A DNA stretch of 64,000 nucleotides from Kribbella aluminosa (GTDB taxonomy: Bacteria > Actinomycetota > Actinomycetes > Propionibacteriales > Kribbellaceae), in NCBI RefSeq assembly GCF_017876295.1, contig NZ_JAGINT010000002.1, positions 4,340,001 to 4,404,000 on the forward strand. Direction: 5' to 3'. Under the pieces are notes generated by a model that made no database searches, had not been told where the DNA came from, and was given only the letters and a program-made list of their open reading frames with translations. Position 1 is the stretch's first letter. Every line of letters starts with the position of its first letter. This document shows positions 48,391 to 57,717 of this stretch, one piece after another. The position numbers and the translations under genes were made by a program.

Positions 48391-49259
48391 CAGTCCTCCT
48401 CCTCTTCTTTCTCGGCTTGTTCAGGGTGTGCGGGACGCGGCGTGATGCGCGGCGGACCCTTGCCGAGCGGGCGGTCACCGTCCAGGCGCAGGTGATCGGA
48501 CATGACGTCGACGGCGACCTTGTGCAACGAGATTCCACTGCTGTAGGCGTGTGCCCGCAGCCGGGCGAGCGCATCGGTGACACTGATCTGCTGCTGGGCG
48601 GCAAGCCGGCCGGCCGCCTGGTGCACCTCGGCCCGGCGAGCGGTGAACGCAGCCTCGATGACCTCGTCCAGATCCGCACTGATGCCCTGGCGATGGTCGA
48701 GGGCGAGTACGAACACGGCATCGGCGAACACGAGGGCGTCGGCCAGCAGGTCACCCGCCAGTGGCCCCGGCACTCGCCGGTAAACCGTGAGTACGCCGAC
48801 CTTGGCGGCTCCGGCGGCGACCGGTAACGCGAAGACGCCGCGGATGCCACGGTCCGCGGCGGCCGCGGCGAACGCCGGCCATCGCCGGCCGGCCTCCAGC
48901 CCGGTGAGGTCCGGTTCCAGGACCGGTGTGCTGGTCACGACCGCATCCCTGCTCGGTCCTTCACCCAGCTCGAACTGCAGTTCGTCGAGCTCACCGATCT
49001 CGGGACCGGTGGCCAGGACCGGCTCGAGCAGCCCGTCGTCGCGGGCCATCGCGAGCCCGGCGCCCGCTGCGGACAGCGCCTGCGCACAGGCCGACACGGC
49101 GTACGCCAAGGACGGGGCCGCGCCGTTGCCGCCCGACGCGGCTCTGATCGCCCCCCACACCCTCGCGCTGCGGTCGTGATCCACGCAATCCGTCCAGACT
49201 CGAACCGCCGCCGGGCGGATGGTCCACCCTAGCGGCAGGCTTGTCGAAGCAGTGCTCAT
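48390..49259 (-). CDS. GAF-ANTAR regulator, first gene of the pair
   Basis: A 289-residue protein. GAF-like domain at about 60-190 (ALSAAGAGLAMARDDGLLEPVLATGPEIGELDELQFELGEGPSRDAV; VFALPVAAGAAKVGVLTVYRR). ANTAR at about 205-265 (TARRAEVHQAAGRLAAQQQISVTDALARLRAHAYSSGISLHKVAVDVM). It ends with an acidic tail EQAEKEEEED. ATG 49259 is the best start. The 257-bp interval upstream, shared with the divergent molybdoenzyme gene, contains the direct repeat ACATGTCCCGTACATGTC near 49374. Confidence 0.85.
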   Translation of the reverse strand: MSTASTSLPLGWTIRPAAVRVWTDCVDHDRSARVWGAIRAASGGNGAAPSLAYAVSACAQALSAAGAGLAMARDDGLLEPVLATGPEIGELDELQFELGEGPSRDAVVTSTPVLEPDLTGLEAGRRWPAFAAAAADRGIRGVFALPVAAGAAKVGVLTVYRRVPGPLAGDLLADALVFADAVFVLALDHRQGISADLDEVIEAAFTARRAEVHQAAGRLAAQQQISVTDALARLRAHAYSSGISLHKVAVDVMSDHLRLDGDRPLGKGPPRITPRPAHPEQAEKEEEED

Positions 49260-49516
49260 TGCGTCGCGCGCCGCCCAACACTCTCTCCACAGCAACGTTA
49301 CGCCGGGATTCTCGATCCGCCGGTGTCCCCGCGGCCCACCAGTACCCGACACCGCGATCCTCACTCGTCCGATACATGTCCCGTACATGTCACGAGGCGC
49401 GAGCCGTGGTCCGGGGCGGCGCTGTACGGCTGAGTTTAGTCCCGTCTGTGGCCGGAGGCGCTGCCAGCGCGCAGGTCGCCGTGATTGACTGCTTCCAGGA
49501 GTCGAGGGAGGTCGCG

Positions 49517-50112
<596 letters not shown>

Positions 50113-50113
<1 letters not shown>

Positions 50114-50811
50114 TGTGGCAGGTCGCCACGGTGGCCGACGTACGGCGGGAGACCGGGACGGCGCGCACGATCGTGCTCGACGTCCCGGAGTGGCCGGGGC
50201 ATCTCGCGGGGCAGCACCTCGACGTACGGCTGACCGCGCCGGACGGTTACCGCGCCTCCCGGTCGTACTCGATCGCCTCGGCGTGGAGCGGCGGCACGAT
50301 CGAGCTGACCGTCGAACAGGTGCCGGACGGCGAGGTGTCGCCGTACCTCGTGGACGTGCTGAAGGTCGGGGACCCGCTGGAGATCCGCGGACCGGTCGGC
50401 GGGTGGTTCGTGTGGAAGCCGGAGCAGGACGGGCCGGTGCAGCTGATCGGCGGCGGGTCGGGTGTCGTCCCGTTGCGGGCGATGCTGCGGGCGGCCGCCG
50501 GTACGTCGACGCCGATGCGGCTGCTGTACTCCGTTCGCCGCCCGGAGTCGGTGATCTACGTGCGGGACCTCAAGGAGCTGGCCGCGGCGGACCAGGTCGA
50601 CGTACATCTCGTCTACACGCGGGAGGCGCCGGACGGGGAGTCGCGGGTCGGGCGGATCGACGCGGAACTGCTGGCGCAGTACGCGTTCGGGCCCGAGGAC
50701 GGCGCGACGACGTACGTGTGCGGCCCGACGCCGTTCGTGGAGGCGGTCGCGGACCTGCTGGTGGCGGCCGGCCACGACCCGGCCCGTGTCAGAACGGAGC
50801 GGTTCGGATGA
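50113..50811 (+). CDS. FAD-binding ferredoxin-reductase-type oxidoreductase
   Basis: A 232-residue FNR-fold reductase. The FAD domain has GQHLDVRLTAPDGYRASRSYSIAS (RxYS motif). The NAD(P) domain has LIGGGSGVVPLRAMLR, with YVCGPTPFVEAVADLLVAAG at the C-terminus. There is no 2Fe-2S domain, so electrons go straight to a partner, most likely the molybdoenzyme whose stop overlaps its ATG (TGATG). An alternative ATG at 50083 would give a 10-residue longer N-terminus overlapping the upstream gene. Its stop overlaps the next gene (ATGA). Confidence 0.9.
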
Positions 50812-51086
50812 GCACAAACAACTTTCAAGACAACTATCTCGACGGCAATGCGGCCGCCGGAGCGCTGAGCGAGCTGTTCGCCGTGGACCTGACCGCAGCC
50901 ATCGCCCAGTGCGACGGCTGCGGTCAGACCAACGTGTTCGCCGAATCCCGGGTGTACGTGAACGCTCCCGGCACCGTGGCCCGCTGCCCGGGGTGCGACG
51001 CAGTACTGCTCCGCGTCGTCTCCACGCCGACCGGCACGTACCTCGACCTCCGCGGCCTGACCTACCTGCGCGTGCCGAGTTCCTAG
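50808..51086 (+). CDS. DUF6510-type zinc-ribbon protein
   Basis: A 92-residue protein with two CxxC knuckles (AQCDGCGQTN and ARCPGCDAVLLRVV), preceded by YLDGNAAAGALSELFAVDLTAAI. This is a small zinc ribbon of the kind named DUF6510. It is coupled to the reductase by a 4-bp overlap and is probably the third component of the molybdoenzyme system, as a scaffold or sensor. Its last 4 bp overlap the convergent MerR gene. Confidence 0.8.
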   Translation: MSTNNFQDNYLDGNAAAGALSELFAVDLTAAIAQCDGCGQTNVFAESRVYVNAPGTVARCPGCDAVLLRVVSTPTGTYLDLRGLTYLRVPSS

Positions 51087-51829
51087 CGGGGCTTGTTCTG
51101 GGTACGGCGGATCGTGTCGCGCTGGGTCTCGCCGACGGCGCGTTCGTACGCCAGGACGAGGCCCTGGATCGTGACGGGCTTGAAGCGTTCGACGAGCTGC
51201 TGGATGTGTTCGGGCGGGCCGCCGGAGTCGCGGTAGTGCGGCCAGACCTTGGTGCGGAACACCTCGGTGAGTTCCTCGGCGATCGCGCGGCCGTGCTCGG
51301 TGAAGATCCGGCCGGCGTCCAGCACCGCCTCGACCGGAAGGTCCAGGTCGAGCAGTTCGACGCCGAGGCTGAGGTGTGCGGTCGCCACCTGGAACACGTC
51401 CTCGTCGGGCGTCGGCTCGACCACTCCGAGCGCGACCAGCATCTCGATGTCGTCGTCGCTCAGCTCCCGGCCGGTACGCCGTACCAAGGCCGCTCGATCA
51501 AGCGTTTCAGGGAGGTCGCGCATCCACGGCGTCAGCAGCGTCCGGTGCAGCGCGATGTCCTGCGGGGTGGCGTCGGCCGGGATCCGGTCCAGGTACCCCT
51601 CGATCGCCTGCAGCGTGAACCCGTGCGCCTGCAGCTCCCGCACCAGGTCGAGCCGCGCGATGTGCTCAGGCCCGTAGTACCCGACCCGGCCGCGCCGGAT
51701 CGGCGGCGGGATCAGGCCCCGGCCCGCGTAGAACCGCAGTGTTCGCACCGTCATACCCACCCGCGCCGACAGCTCGTCCACCGTCAACGTCACGCATTCA
51801 TGTGATGCGTCCCCCGCCACCTCGGACAT
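51083..51829 (-). CDS. MerR-family regulator of acyl-CoA catabolism (inferred)
   Basis: A 248-residue regulator. N-terminal MerR helix-turn-helix: LTVDELSARVGMTVRTLRFYAGRGLIPPPIRRGRVGYYGPEHIARLDLVRELQAHGF. The long C-terminal effector domain (about 150 residues, MLVALGVVEPTPDEDVFQ ...) is typical of members controlling fatty or branched-chain acid degradation. It is divergent from thiolase-fadB, and a TGACAGT-N3-ACTGTCA dyad sits in a 19-bp spacer, the hallmark of MerR control. A second identical site precedes the CaiB operon. ATG 51829 chosen; ATG 51841 is possible. Confidence 0.85.
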   Translation of the reverse strand: MSEVAGDASHECVTLTVDELSARVGMTVRTLRFYAGRGLIPPPIRRGRVGYYGPEHIARLDLVRELQAHGFTLQAIEGYLDRIPADATPQDIALHRTLLTPWMRDLPETLDRAALVRRTGRELSDDDIEMLVALGVVEPTPDEDVFQVATAHLSLGVELLDLDLPVEAVLDAGRIFTEHGRAIAEELTEVFRTKVWPHYRDSGGPPEHIQQLVERFKPVTIQGLVLAYERAVGETQRDTIRRTQNKPR

Positions 51830-51853
51830 GGCGGAGATCATAACGGTCCGCAC

Positions 51854-51884
51854 TTGACCATCATGACAGTAATACTGTCACAAT
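51854..51884 (+). promoter_or_regulatory. MerR-type promoter and operator of the thiolase-fadB operon
   Basis: -35 TTGACC (51854-51859), 19-bp spacer, -10 CACAAT (51879-51884), then 7 nt to ATG at 51892. The spacer carries TGACAGT-AAT-ACTGTCA (51864-51880). Spacer length, dyad position, -10 sequence and distance to ATG are the same as at 45114-45144. The start codon should be the 5' end of the mRNA. Confidence 0.85.
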
Positions 51885-51891
51885 CGGCCTC

Positions 51892-53109
51892 ATGAGTGAC
51901 GCCTTCCTGTACGACGCGATTCGCACCCCGCGCGGCAAGGGGAAACCGAGCGGCGCGCTGCACGAGGTCAAGCCGATCCAGCTGATCACCGGCCTGCTGG
52001 ACGAGCTGCGGACCCGGCACCCCGACCTGGATCCGACGGCGATCGACGACGTCGTCCTCGGCGTGGTGACGCCGATCGGCGACCAGGGCATGGACATCGC
52101 GCGGACCGCCGTACTGATGGCCGGCTACCCGGAGACCACCGGCGGCGTGCAGCTGAACCGGTTCTGCGCCTCGGGTCTGGAGGCGGTCAACCAGGCCGCG
52201 CAGCGGGTCCGCTCCGGGTGGGAGGACTTCATCCTGGCCGGTGGTGTCGAGTCGATGTCGCGGGTCAAGATGGGCTCCGACGGCGGTGCCTGGGCGATGG
52301 ACCCGGAGACCGCCCTGCAGACCGGGTTCATCCCGCAGGGCATCAGTGCGGACCTGATCGCGACCATGGACGGGTTCTCCCGGACCGACGTCGACGCGTA
52401 CGCCGCAGAGTCGCACGCGCGCGCCGCGAAGGCCTGGGCGAACGGGTACTTCGGGCGTTCCGTCGTGCCGGTGCTGGACCGCAACGGGCTGCGGATCCTC
52501 GACCACGACCAGTTGGTCCGGCCGGGGACGACGGTGGAGACGCTGGCCGGGCTGCCGTTGTCGTTCGCGGCGATCGGGGAGCACGGCGGGTTCGACTCGG
52601 TGGCGCTGGAGAAGTACCTGACCGTCGAGCGGATCGAGCACGTGCACCATGCGGGCAACTCGTCCGGGATCGTCGACGGCGCCGCGCTGGTTGCGATCGG
52701 CAACGAGAAGGCCGGCGAGGCGCTCGGTCGGGCGCCGCGCGGCCGGGTGGTGTCGGTCGGCGTCAGTGGTGCCGATCCGACCATCATGCTGACCGGCCCT
52801 GCACCGGCCGCCCGCAAGGCGCTGGCCCGCGCCGGCCTGGACGTCGGCGACATCGACCTGTTCGAGATGAACGAGGCGTTCGCGGCGGCGGTGCTGCACT
52901 TCATGAAGGATCTCGGCGCGCCGCACGAGAAGGTGAACGTGAACGGCGGCGCGATCGCCCTCGGGCACCCACTCGGCGCCACCGGCGCGATGCTGATCGG
53001 AACCCTGCTGGACGAACTGGAACGCCGCGAGCTCCGGTACGGACTGGCCACCCTGTGCGTCGGCGGCGGCATGGGCGTCGCGACGATCATCGAGAGGCTC
53101 CCCGCATGA
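51892..53109 (+). CDS. fadA: Acetyl-CoA acyltransferase (thiolase)
   Basis: A 405-residue thiolase for the last step of beta-oxidation. The acyl-accepting Cys92 is in QLNRFCASGLEAVNQAA. The conserved blocks EMNEAFAAAVLHFMKD and NVNGGAIALGHPLGATGA (catalytic His) and the C-terminal CVGGGMGVATIIER (second Cys) are intact. It is the first gene of an operon with fadB (ATGA overlap), under the MerR-type promoter. The mRNA is probably leaderless. Confidence 0.95.
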   Translation: MSDAFLYDAIRTPRGKGKPSGALHEVKPIQLITGLLDELRTRHPDLDPTAIDDVVLGVVTPIGDQGMDIARTAVLMAGYPETTGGVQLNRFCASGLEAVNQAAQRVRSGWEDFILAGGVESMSRVKMGSDGGAWAMDPETALQTGFIPQGISADLIATMDGFSRTDVDAYAAESHARAAKAWANGYFGRSVVPVLDRNGLRILDHDQLVRPGTTVETLAGLPLSFAAIGEHGGFDSVALEKYLTVERIEHVHHAGNSSGIVDGAALVAIGNEKAGEALGRAPRGRVVSVGVSGADPTIMLTGPAPAARKALARAGLDVGDIDLFEMNEAFAAAVLHFMKDLGAPHEKVNVNGGAIALGHPLGATGAMLIGTLLDELERRELRYGLATLCVGGGMGVATIIERLPA

Positions 53110-55262
53110 CGAGCATGATCGAGTGGAAGAACGACGCGGGCGTTGTCACGCTGACGCTGAACGATCCCGACGCGTCGGCGAACACGATGAACGGCGCGTA
53201 CGTCGAGGCGATGGGCCGGACCGTCGAGCGCCTGGTGGCCGAGAAGGCGCTGCTCAAGGGCGTGATCGTGACCAGCGCGAAGTCGACGTTCTTCGCGGGC
53301 GGGAACCTGCAGCAGCTGTCGCAGATCCGGCCGTCGGACGCGGCCCAGGTGTTCGAGACGGTCGAGGAGGTCAAGCGGCAGCTGCGGGCGGTGGAGACCC
53401 TCGGCGTCCCGGTCGTTGCCGCGATCAACGGTTCCGCGCTCGGCGGCGGGCTGGAGATCGCGCTCGCCTGCCACCACCGGATCGTTGCCGACGACAACCG
53501 CATCGAGCTCGGCGTACCGGAGGTGACACTCGGCCTGCTGCCCGGCGGCGGGGGAGTGACCCGGACCGTGCGGATGCTCGGCCTGCAGGACGCACTGATG
53601 AAGGTGCTGCTCCAGGGGCAGCGGATGAAGCCCGCGCACGCGTTGTCGGTCGGCATCGTCGACGAGGTGGTTCCGGCCGAGGATCTGCTGGACGCCGCCC
53701 GACGCTGGATCACGTCGTACTCGCGTGAGTTGCAGGGCGACCCCAAGCAGCCGTGGGACCGGGACGGGTACAAGATCCCGGGCGGTACGCCGGCCTCGCC
53801 GAAGCTGGCCGCGTTCCTGCCGGCCTTCCCGGCGAACCTGCGCAAGCAGCTGAAGGGCGCGCCGTACCCGGCGCCGCGGGCGATCATGAGCGCCGCGGTC
53901 GAGGGCAGCCAGGTCGACTTCGAGACCGCGTCCCGGATCGAGTCGCGGTACTTCGTCTCGCTCGCCACCGGGCAGATCGCGAAGAACATGATCCAGGCGT
54001 TCTTCTTCGACATGCAGTCGATCAACGCGGGCGGTTCGCGGCCGGCCGGCGTACCGGCGTACCGCGCGCGCAGGGTCGGCGTACTCGGGGCCGGGATGAT
54101 GGGCGCCGGAATCGCCTACGTGTGCGCCAAGGCCGGGATCGAGGTTGTGCTCAAAGATGTTTCGCTGGAGGCGGCTGCGCGCGGAAAGGAATACTCCGCG
54201 AAGCTGCTCGCGAAGCAGGTCGGGAAGGGCCGCATGACCGCCTCCGACGTGGAAGCGTTCCTGCGCCGGATCACGCCGACCGGCGACCCGAACGACCTGG
54301 CCGGGTGTGACCTGGTGATCGAGGCGGTCTTCGAGGACGGCGGGCTGAAGCAGAAGGTGTTCGCGGAGATCGCCGGCGTGGTCGAGCCGGACGCGCTGCT
54401 GTGCTCGAACACCTCGACGCTGCCGATCACCGCGCTCGCCGACGGCATCGACCGGCCGGACGACTTCATCGGCATGCACTTCTTCTCGCCGGTGGACCGG
54501 ATGCCGCTGGTCGAGCTGATCGTCGGCGCGAAGACCTCGGACCGGGCGATCGCGCAGGCGTACGACGTCGTACGGCAGATCAGGAAGACGCCGATCGTGG
54601 TCAACGACAGCCGCGGGTTCTTCACGTCGCGGGTGTTCGGCACGCTCGTGATGGAAGGCGCGGCAATGGTGGCCGAGGGTGTCGACCCGGTGATGATCGA
54701 GCGGGCCGCGACCCAGGCCGGGTTCCCGGCGCCGCCGCTGGCGATGCTGGACGAGGTCACGCTGACGCTGCCGCAGAAGATCCGGGACGCGGCCCGCGCG
54801 GCAGGGGACAGCGCCGGGGCGTTCGACGACCATCCGGGGATGGCGGTCACGGATCGGCTGGTGAACGAGTTCGGCCGGCGCGGGAAGGCGGCCGGCGCCG
54901 GGTTCTACGACTACCCGGCGGACGGCCCGAAGCGGTTGTGGCCGGGGCTGTGGGAGCACTTCCCGGTCAAGGCTGAGATTCCGCTGATCGATCTGCAGGA
55001 GCGGATGCTGTTCGCGATGGCGCTCGAGGCCGTGAAGTGCCTGGACGAGGGCGTGCTGCGGTCGGTGCCGGACGCCAACATCGGGTCGATCTTCGGCATC
55101 GGGTTCCCGCCGTTGCACGGCGGTGCGTTGCAGTACGTGAACGCCTATGGACCGAGCGCCTTCGCCGAACGCTCGCGCGAGCTGGCGACGACGTACGGCG
55201 AACGCTTCCGGCCGCCCGCGCTCCTGGTCCGGAAGGCGGCCGCGGGGGAGATCTTCGGCTGA
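53106..55262 (+). CDS. fadB: Bifunctional enoyl-CoA hydratase/3-hydroxyacyl-CoA dehydrogenase
   Basis: A 718-residue FadB/FadJ-type alpha subunit. The crotonase half (about 1-300) has the oxyanion segment INGSALGGGLEIALACHHRIVAD and catalytic Glu in GVPEVTLGLLPGGGGVTRTVR. The dehydrogenase half starts with RRVGVLGAGMMGAGIAYVCAKAGIEV, and has VFEDGGLKQKVFAEI, CSNTSTLPIT and IGMHFFSPVDRMPLVE (catalytic His). C-terminal: IGFPPLHGGALQYVNAYG. It carries out the middle two steps of beta-oxidation and forms the complex with FadA. ATGA overlap with fadA. Confidence 0.95.
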   Translation: MTSMIEWKNDAGVVTLTLNDPDASANTMNGAYVEAMGRTVERLVAEKALLKGVIVTSAKSTFFAGGNLQQLSQIRPSDAAQVFETVEEVKRQLRAVETLGVPVVAAINGSALGGGLEIALACHHRIVADDNRIELGVPEVTLGLLPGGGGVTRTVRMLGLQDALMKVLLQGQRMKPAHALSVGIVDEVVPAEDLLDAARRWITSYSRELQGDPKQPWDRDGYKIPGGTPASPKLAAFLPAFPANLRKQLKGAPYPAPRAIMSAAVEGSQVDFETASRIESRYFVSLATGQIAKNMIQAFFFDMQSINAGGSRPAGVPAYRARRVGVLGAGMMGAGIAYVCAKAGIEVVLKDVSLEAAARGKEYSAKLLAKQVGKGRMTASDVEAFLRRITPTGDPNDLAGCDLVIEAVFEDGGLKQKVFAEIAGVVEPDALLCSNTSTLPITALADGIDRPDDFIGMHFFSPVDRMPLVELIVGAKTSDRAIAQAYDVVRQIRKTPIVVNDSRGFFTSRVFGTLVMEGAAMVAEGVDPVMIERAATQAGFPAPPLAMLDEVTLTLPQKIRDAARAAGDSAGAFDDHPGMAVTDRLVNEFGRRGKAAGAGFYDYPADGPKRLWPGLWEHFPVKAEIPLIDLQERMLFAMALEAVKCLDEGVLRSVPDANIGSIFGIGFPPLHGGALQYVNAYGPSAFAERSRELATTYGERFRPPALLVRKAAAGEIFG

Positions 55263-55410
55263 GCCGAACCTGATCACGAGCCGGTACCAACTACACACGT
55301 TCAAACAAATAGCAGCGTGTCCGGTCTTGCGCCCGACGCGCATTTGAGACATTGTGCTGGCACTTCTACAACGATTGACCTGCAGTACCGTGTGCCAGAA
55401 CTCGGAGATG

Positions 55411-55425
55411 CTTAACGCCGTTAAG
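55411..55425 (+). promoter_or_regulatory. Palindromic operator candidate of the sugar ABC operon
   Basis: CTTAAC-GCC-GTTAAG is a perfect 6-bp-arm dyad 58 bp before the ATG of the binding protein gene and 30 bp after a TTGACC box (55375-55380) that may be the -35. Position downstream of a promoter suggests repression. The regulator is not in the window. The remaining upstream interval shows no other motif I can name. Confidence 0.55.
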
Positions 55426-55483
55426 TACCTCGGAACCGTGCGTCGTACCCCCTGCGACGTTCCCTCTCGGGAAGGTGGAATTC

Positions 55484-56764
55484 ATGCCTGCTCATGTTCC
55501 GAACGCCGGATGGTCCCGGCGCGATCTGCTGAAGCGGACCGGCGGACTCGCCGCGCTCGCCGCGTTGACCGCGGCCTGCGGCGGCAATACCGGCCGACCG
55601 TCGTCCGGTGGGGGTGGTGGGTCCAAACCCAGCCTCTCGCAGTGGTACCACCAGTACGGCGAGGCCGGCACCCAGCAGGCGGCGCAGAAGTACGCGAAGG
55701 CGTACACCGACGCGAACGTGACCGTGCAATGGACGCCGGGCGACTACGGCACCAAGCTCTCCTCGGGCCTGCTGTCCAGCAAGGGGCCCGACGTCTTCGA
55801 GAGCCAGCTGAACATCGGCATGGTGAAGAGCAACCAGGTGGTCGCGCTCGACGACATCATCGCCGACGTCAAGGACGACTTCCTGCCCGGCGACCTCGCC
55901 ACGAACACCGTGGACGGCAAGATCTACGGGATCCGGATGATCATCGACCCGCAGGTCATCTACTACCGCAAGTCGCTGCTGGACAAGGCCGGCATCAAGC
56001 CGCCGCAGACCATCGACGACCTGATCTCCGCGGCCAAGGAGCTCACCACCAACAAGGTGAAGGGCATCTTCGTCGGCAACGACGGCGGCCTCGCCCTCGG
56101 GAGCCCGGCGCTCTGGGCGGCCGGCGGCGACCGGCTCACCAAGGACCACAAGCCCGGCTTCTCCGGTGACGGCCCGGTCAAGATGTTCGGCAAGCTGCAC
56201 GAGCTCTACGCGAGCAAGAGCGTCCTGCTCGGCTCGCCGACCGACTGGACCGACCCGGGCGCGATCAACCAGGGCCTGTGCGCGATGCAGTGGATCGGCA
56301 TGTGGGCGGTGCCGGGGATGCAGAAGGCGCTCGGCGACGACCTCGGCGTGATCCCGTTCCCGGCCCTCGACGCGTCGAACAAGCCGGCCGTGTACTCCGG
56401 CGGCTGGACCCAGTTCGTCTCCGCGAAGAGTCCGAACGTCGACGCGGCGAAGAAGTTCGTGAAGTGGCTGTGGATCGACCAGGCCGCGGACCAGGAGGAC
56501 TGGTCGCTCAGCTACGGCTTCCACATCCCGCCGCGGAAGAGCGTCGCGGCCAAGGCGGCCAAGCTGCAGAGCGGCGTCGCGGCCGACACCGTGAAGCTGA
56601 CCCAGGACTACGGTCACACCGACGACCCGGCCTGGACCCCGAAGATGGGTACGGCGTTCGGCGACATGCTGACCAACATCATCAAGAAGGGAGCCGACCC
56701 AGCCGCCGAGATCGCGAACGCGGAGAAGACCGTCAACGACGAGCTCAAGCGGTTGTTCGGATGA
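55484..56764 (+). CDS. Tat-exported lipoprotein, ABC sugar-binding protein
   Basis: A 426-residue extracellular solute-binding protein (family 1). The N-terminus has a twin-arginine motif SRRDLLKR (Arg12-Arg13) and a lipobox LTAAC with Cys32, so it is probably Tat-exported and lipid-anchored. FESQLNIGMVKSNQVVALDDII and YGIRMIIDPQVIYYRKSLLDKAGIKPPQTIDDLISAAKEL are typical of oligosaccharide binders. AAGGTGG precedes ATG 55484. It is followed by two permeases with ATGA and TGATG overlaps. The sugar cannot be read from sequence. Confidence 0.94.
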   Translation: MPAHVPNAGWSRRDLLKRTGGLAALAALTAACGGNTGRPSSGGGGGSKPSLSQWYHQYGEAGTQQAAQKYAKAYTDANVTVQWTPGDYGTKLSSGLLSSKGPDVFESQLNIGMVKSNQVVALDDIIADVKDDFLPGDLATNTVDGKIYGIRMIIDPQVIYYRKSLLDKAGIKPPQTIDDLISAAKELTTNKVKGIFVGNDGGLALGSPALWAAGGDRLTKDHKPGFSGDGPVKMFGKLHELYASKSVLLGSPTDWTDPGAINQGLCAMQWIGMWAVPGMQKALGDDLGVIPFPALDASNKPAVYSGGWTQFVSAKSPNVDAAKKFVKWLWIDQAADQEDWSLSYGFHIPPRKSVAAKAAKLQSGVAADTVKLTQDYGHTDDPAWTPKMGTAFGDMLTNIIKKGADPAAEIANAEKTVNDELKRLFG

Positions 56765-57717
56765 GCTCTACCGTCAAGACGCGCACGGACCCCGCCTCTT
56801 CTGGTGAGCGGCGGGGTGGGCGGCGGCAGAAGGGGATCAAGGGGAACGCCCTGTGGTTCTGGGTGTTCGTCGGCCCGTTCGTGATCGGGTTGCTGGTCTT
56901 CTCGTACCTGCCGATCATCTGGAGCCTGGTACTGAGCTTCTTCGAGGCGTACAACACCGCGACGCCGTCGAAGTTCGTCGGGCTCCAGAACTACGTCGAC
57001 ATGCTCACCGACCAGAACTTCCTGTCCAGCCTGGGCACGTTCACGATCTTCGCGGTGTTCATCGTGCCGCTGACGTTCGTGCTCTCGCTGGCGCTGGCGC
57101 TGCTGGTCAACCAGGTGAAGATCGCGCGGGCGTTCTTCCGGTCGGTGTTCTTCCTGCCGACCGCCTGCTCGTACGTCGTCGCGTCGCTGATCTGGAAGCT
57201 GTCGATCTTCAACGGCGTCCGGTTCGGGCTCGCGAACACGATCCTCGGCTGGTTCGGTATCGACAACATCGCCTGGCTGTCGACGGTCAGCCCGCCGTGG
57301 TACTGGCTCCCGCTGGTCACCGTCCGGCTCTGGCTGCAGCTCGGGTTCTACATGATCCTGTTCATCGCCGGCCTGCAACGGATCTCGCCGACGCTGTACG
57401 AGGCGGCGTACGTCGACGGGGCGAAGCCCGGGTGGCAGGTGTTCCGGTACATCACGCTGCCGCAACTACGGGCGACGTCGGTCGCCGTACTGATCCTGAA
57501 CCTGATCGCGGCATACCAGGCGTTCGACGAGTTCTACAACCTGATCGGCAACGTGAACTACGCAAGGCCGCCGCTGGTGTACCTGTACGGCATCTCGCTC
57601 GGCTCGATCCAGGACCTCGGGCACGGGTCGGCCGGCGCCCTGATCCTGGCGGTCATCATCATGCTCGTGACACTGCTGCAGAGCCGGATCTTCGGCTTCG
57701 GAAAGGCGGGCGACTGA
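56761..57717 (+). CDS. ABC sugar transporter permease (MalF-type)
   Basis: A 318-residue permease with six helices. The N-terminal one is ALWFWVFVGPFVIGLLVFSYLPIIWSLVLSFFEAY. The EAA loop that docks the ATPase reads LYEAAYVDGAKPGWQVFRYITLPQLRAT. It belongs to the carbohydrate uptake transporter-1 family. ATG overlaps the binding-protein stop by 4 bp. No ATPase gene accompanies the operon, as is usual for actinobacteria that share one MsiK-type ATPase among several sugar systems. Confidence 0.94.
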   Translation: MSSTVKTRTDPASSGERRGGRRQKGIKGNALWFWVFVGPFVIGLLVFSYLPIIWSLVLSFFEAYNTATPSKFVGLQNYVDMLTDQNFLSSLGTFTIFAVFIVPLTFVLSLALALLVNQVKIARAFFRSVFFLPTACSYVVASLIWKLSIFNGVRFGLANTILGWFGIDNIAWLSTVSPPWYWLPLVTVRLWLQLGFYMILFIAGLQRISPTLYEAAYVDGAKPGWQVFRYITLPQLRATSVAVLILNLIAAYQAFDEFYNLIGNVNYARPPLVYLYGISLGSIQDLGHGSAGALILAVIIMLVTLLQSRIFGFGKAGD

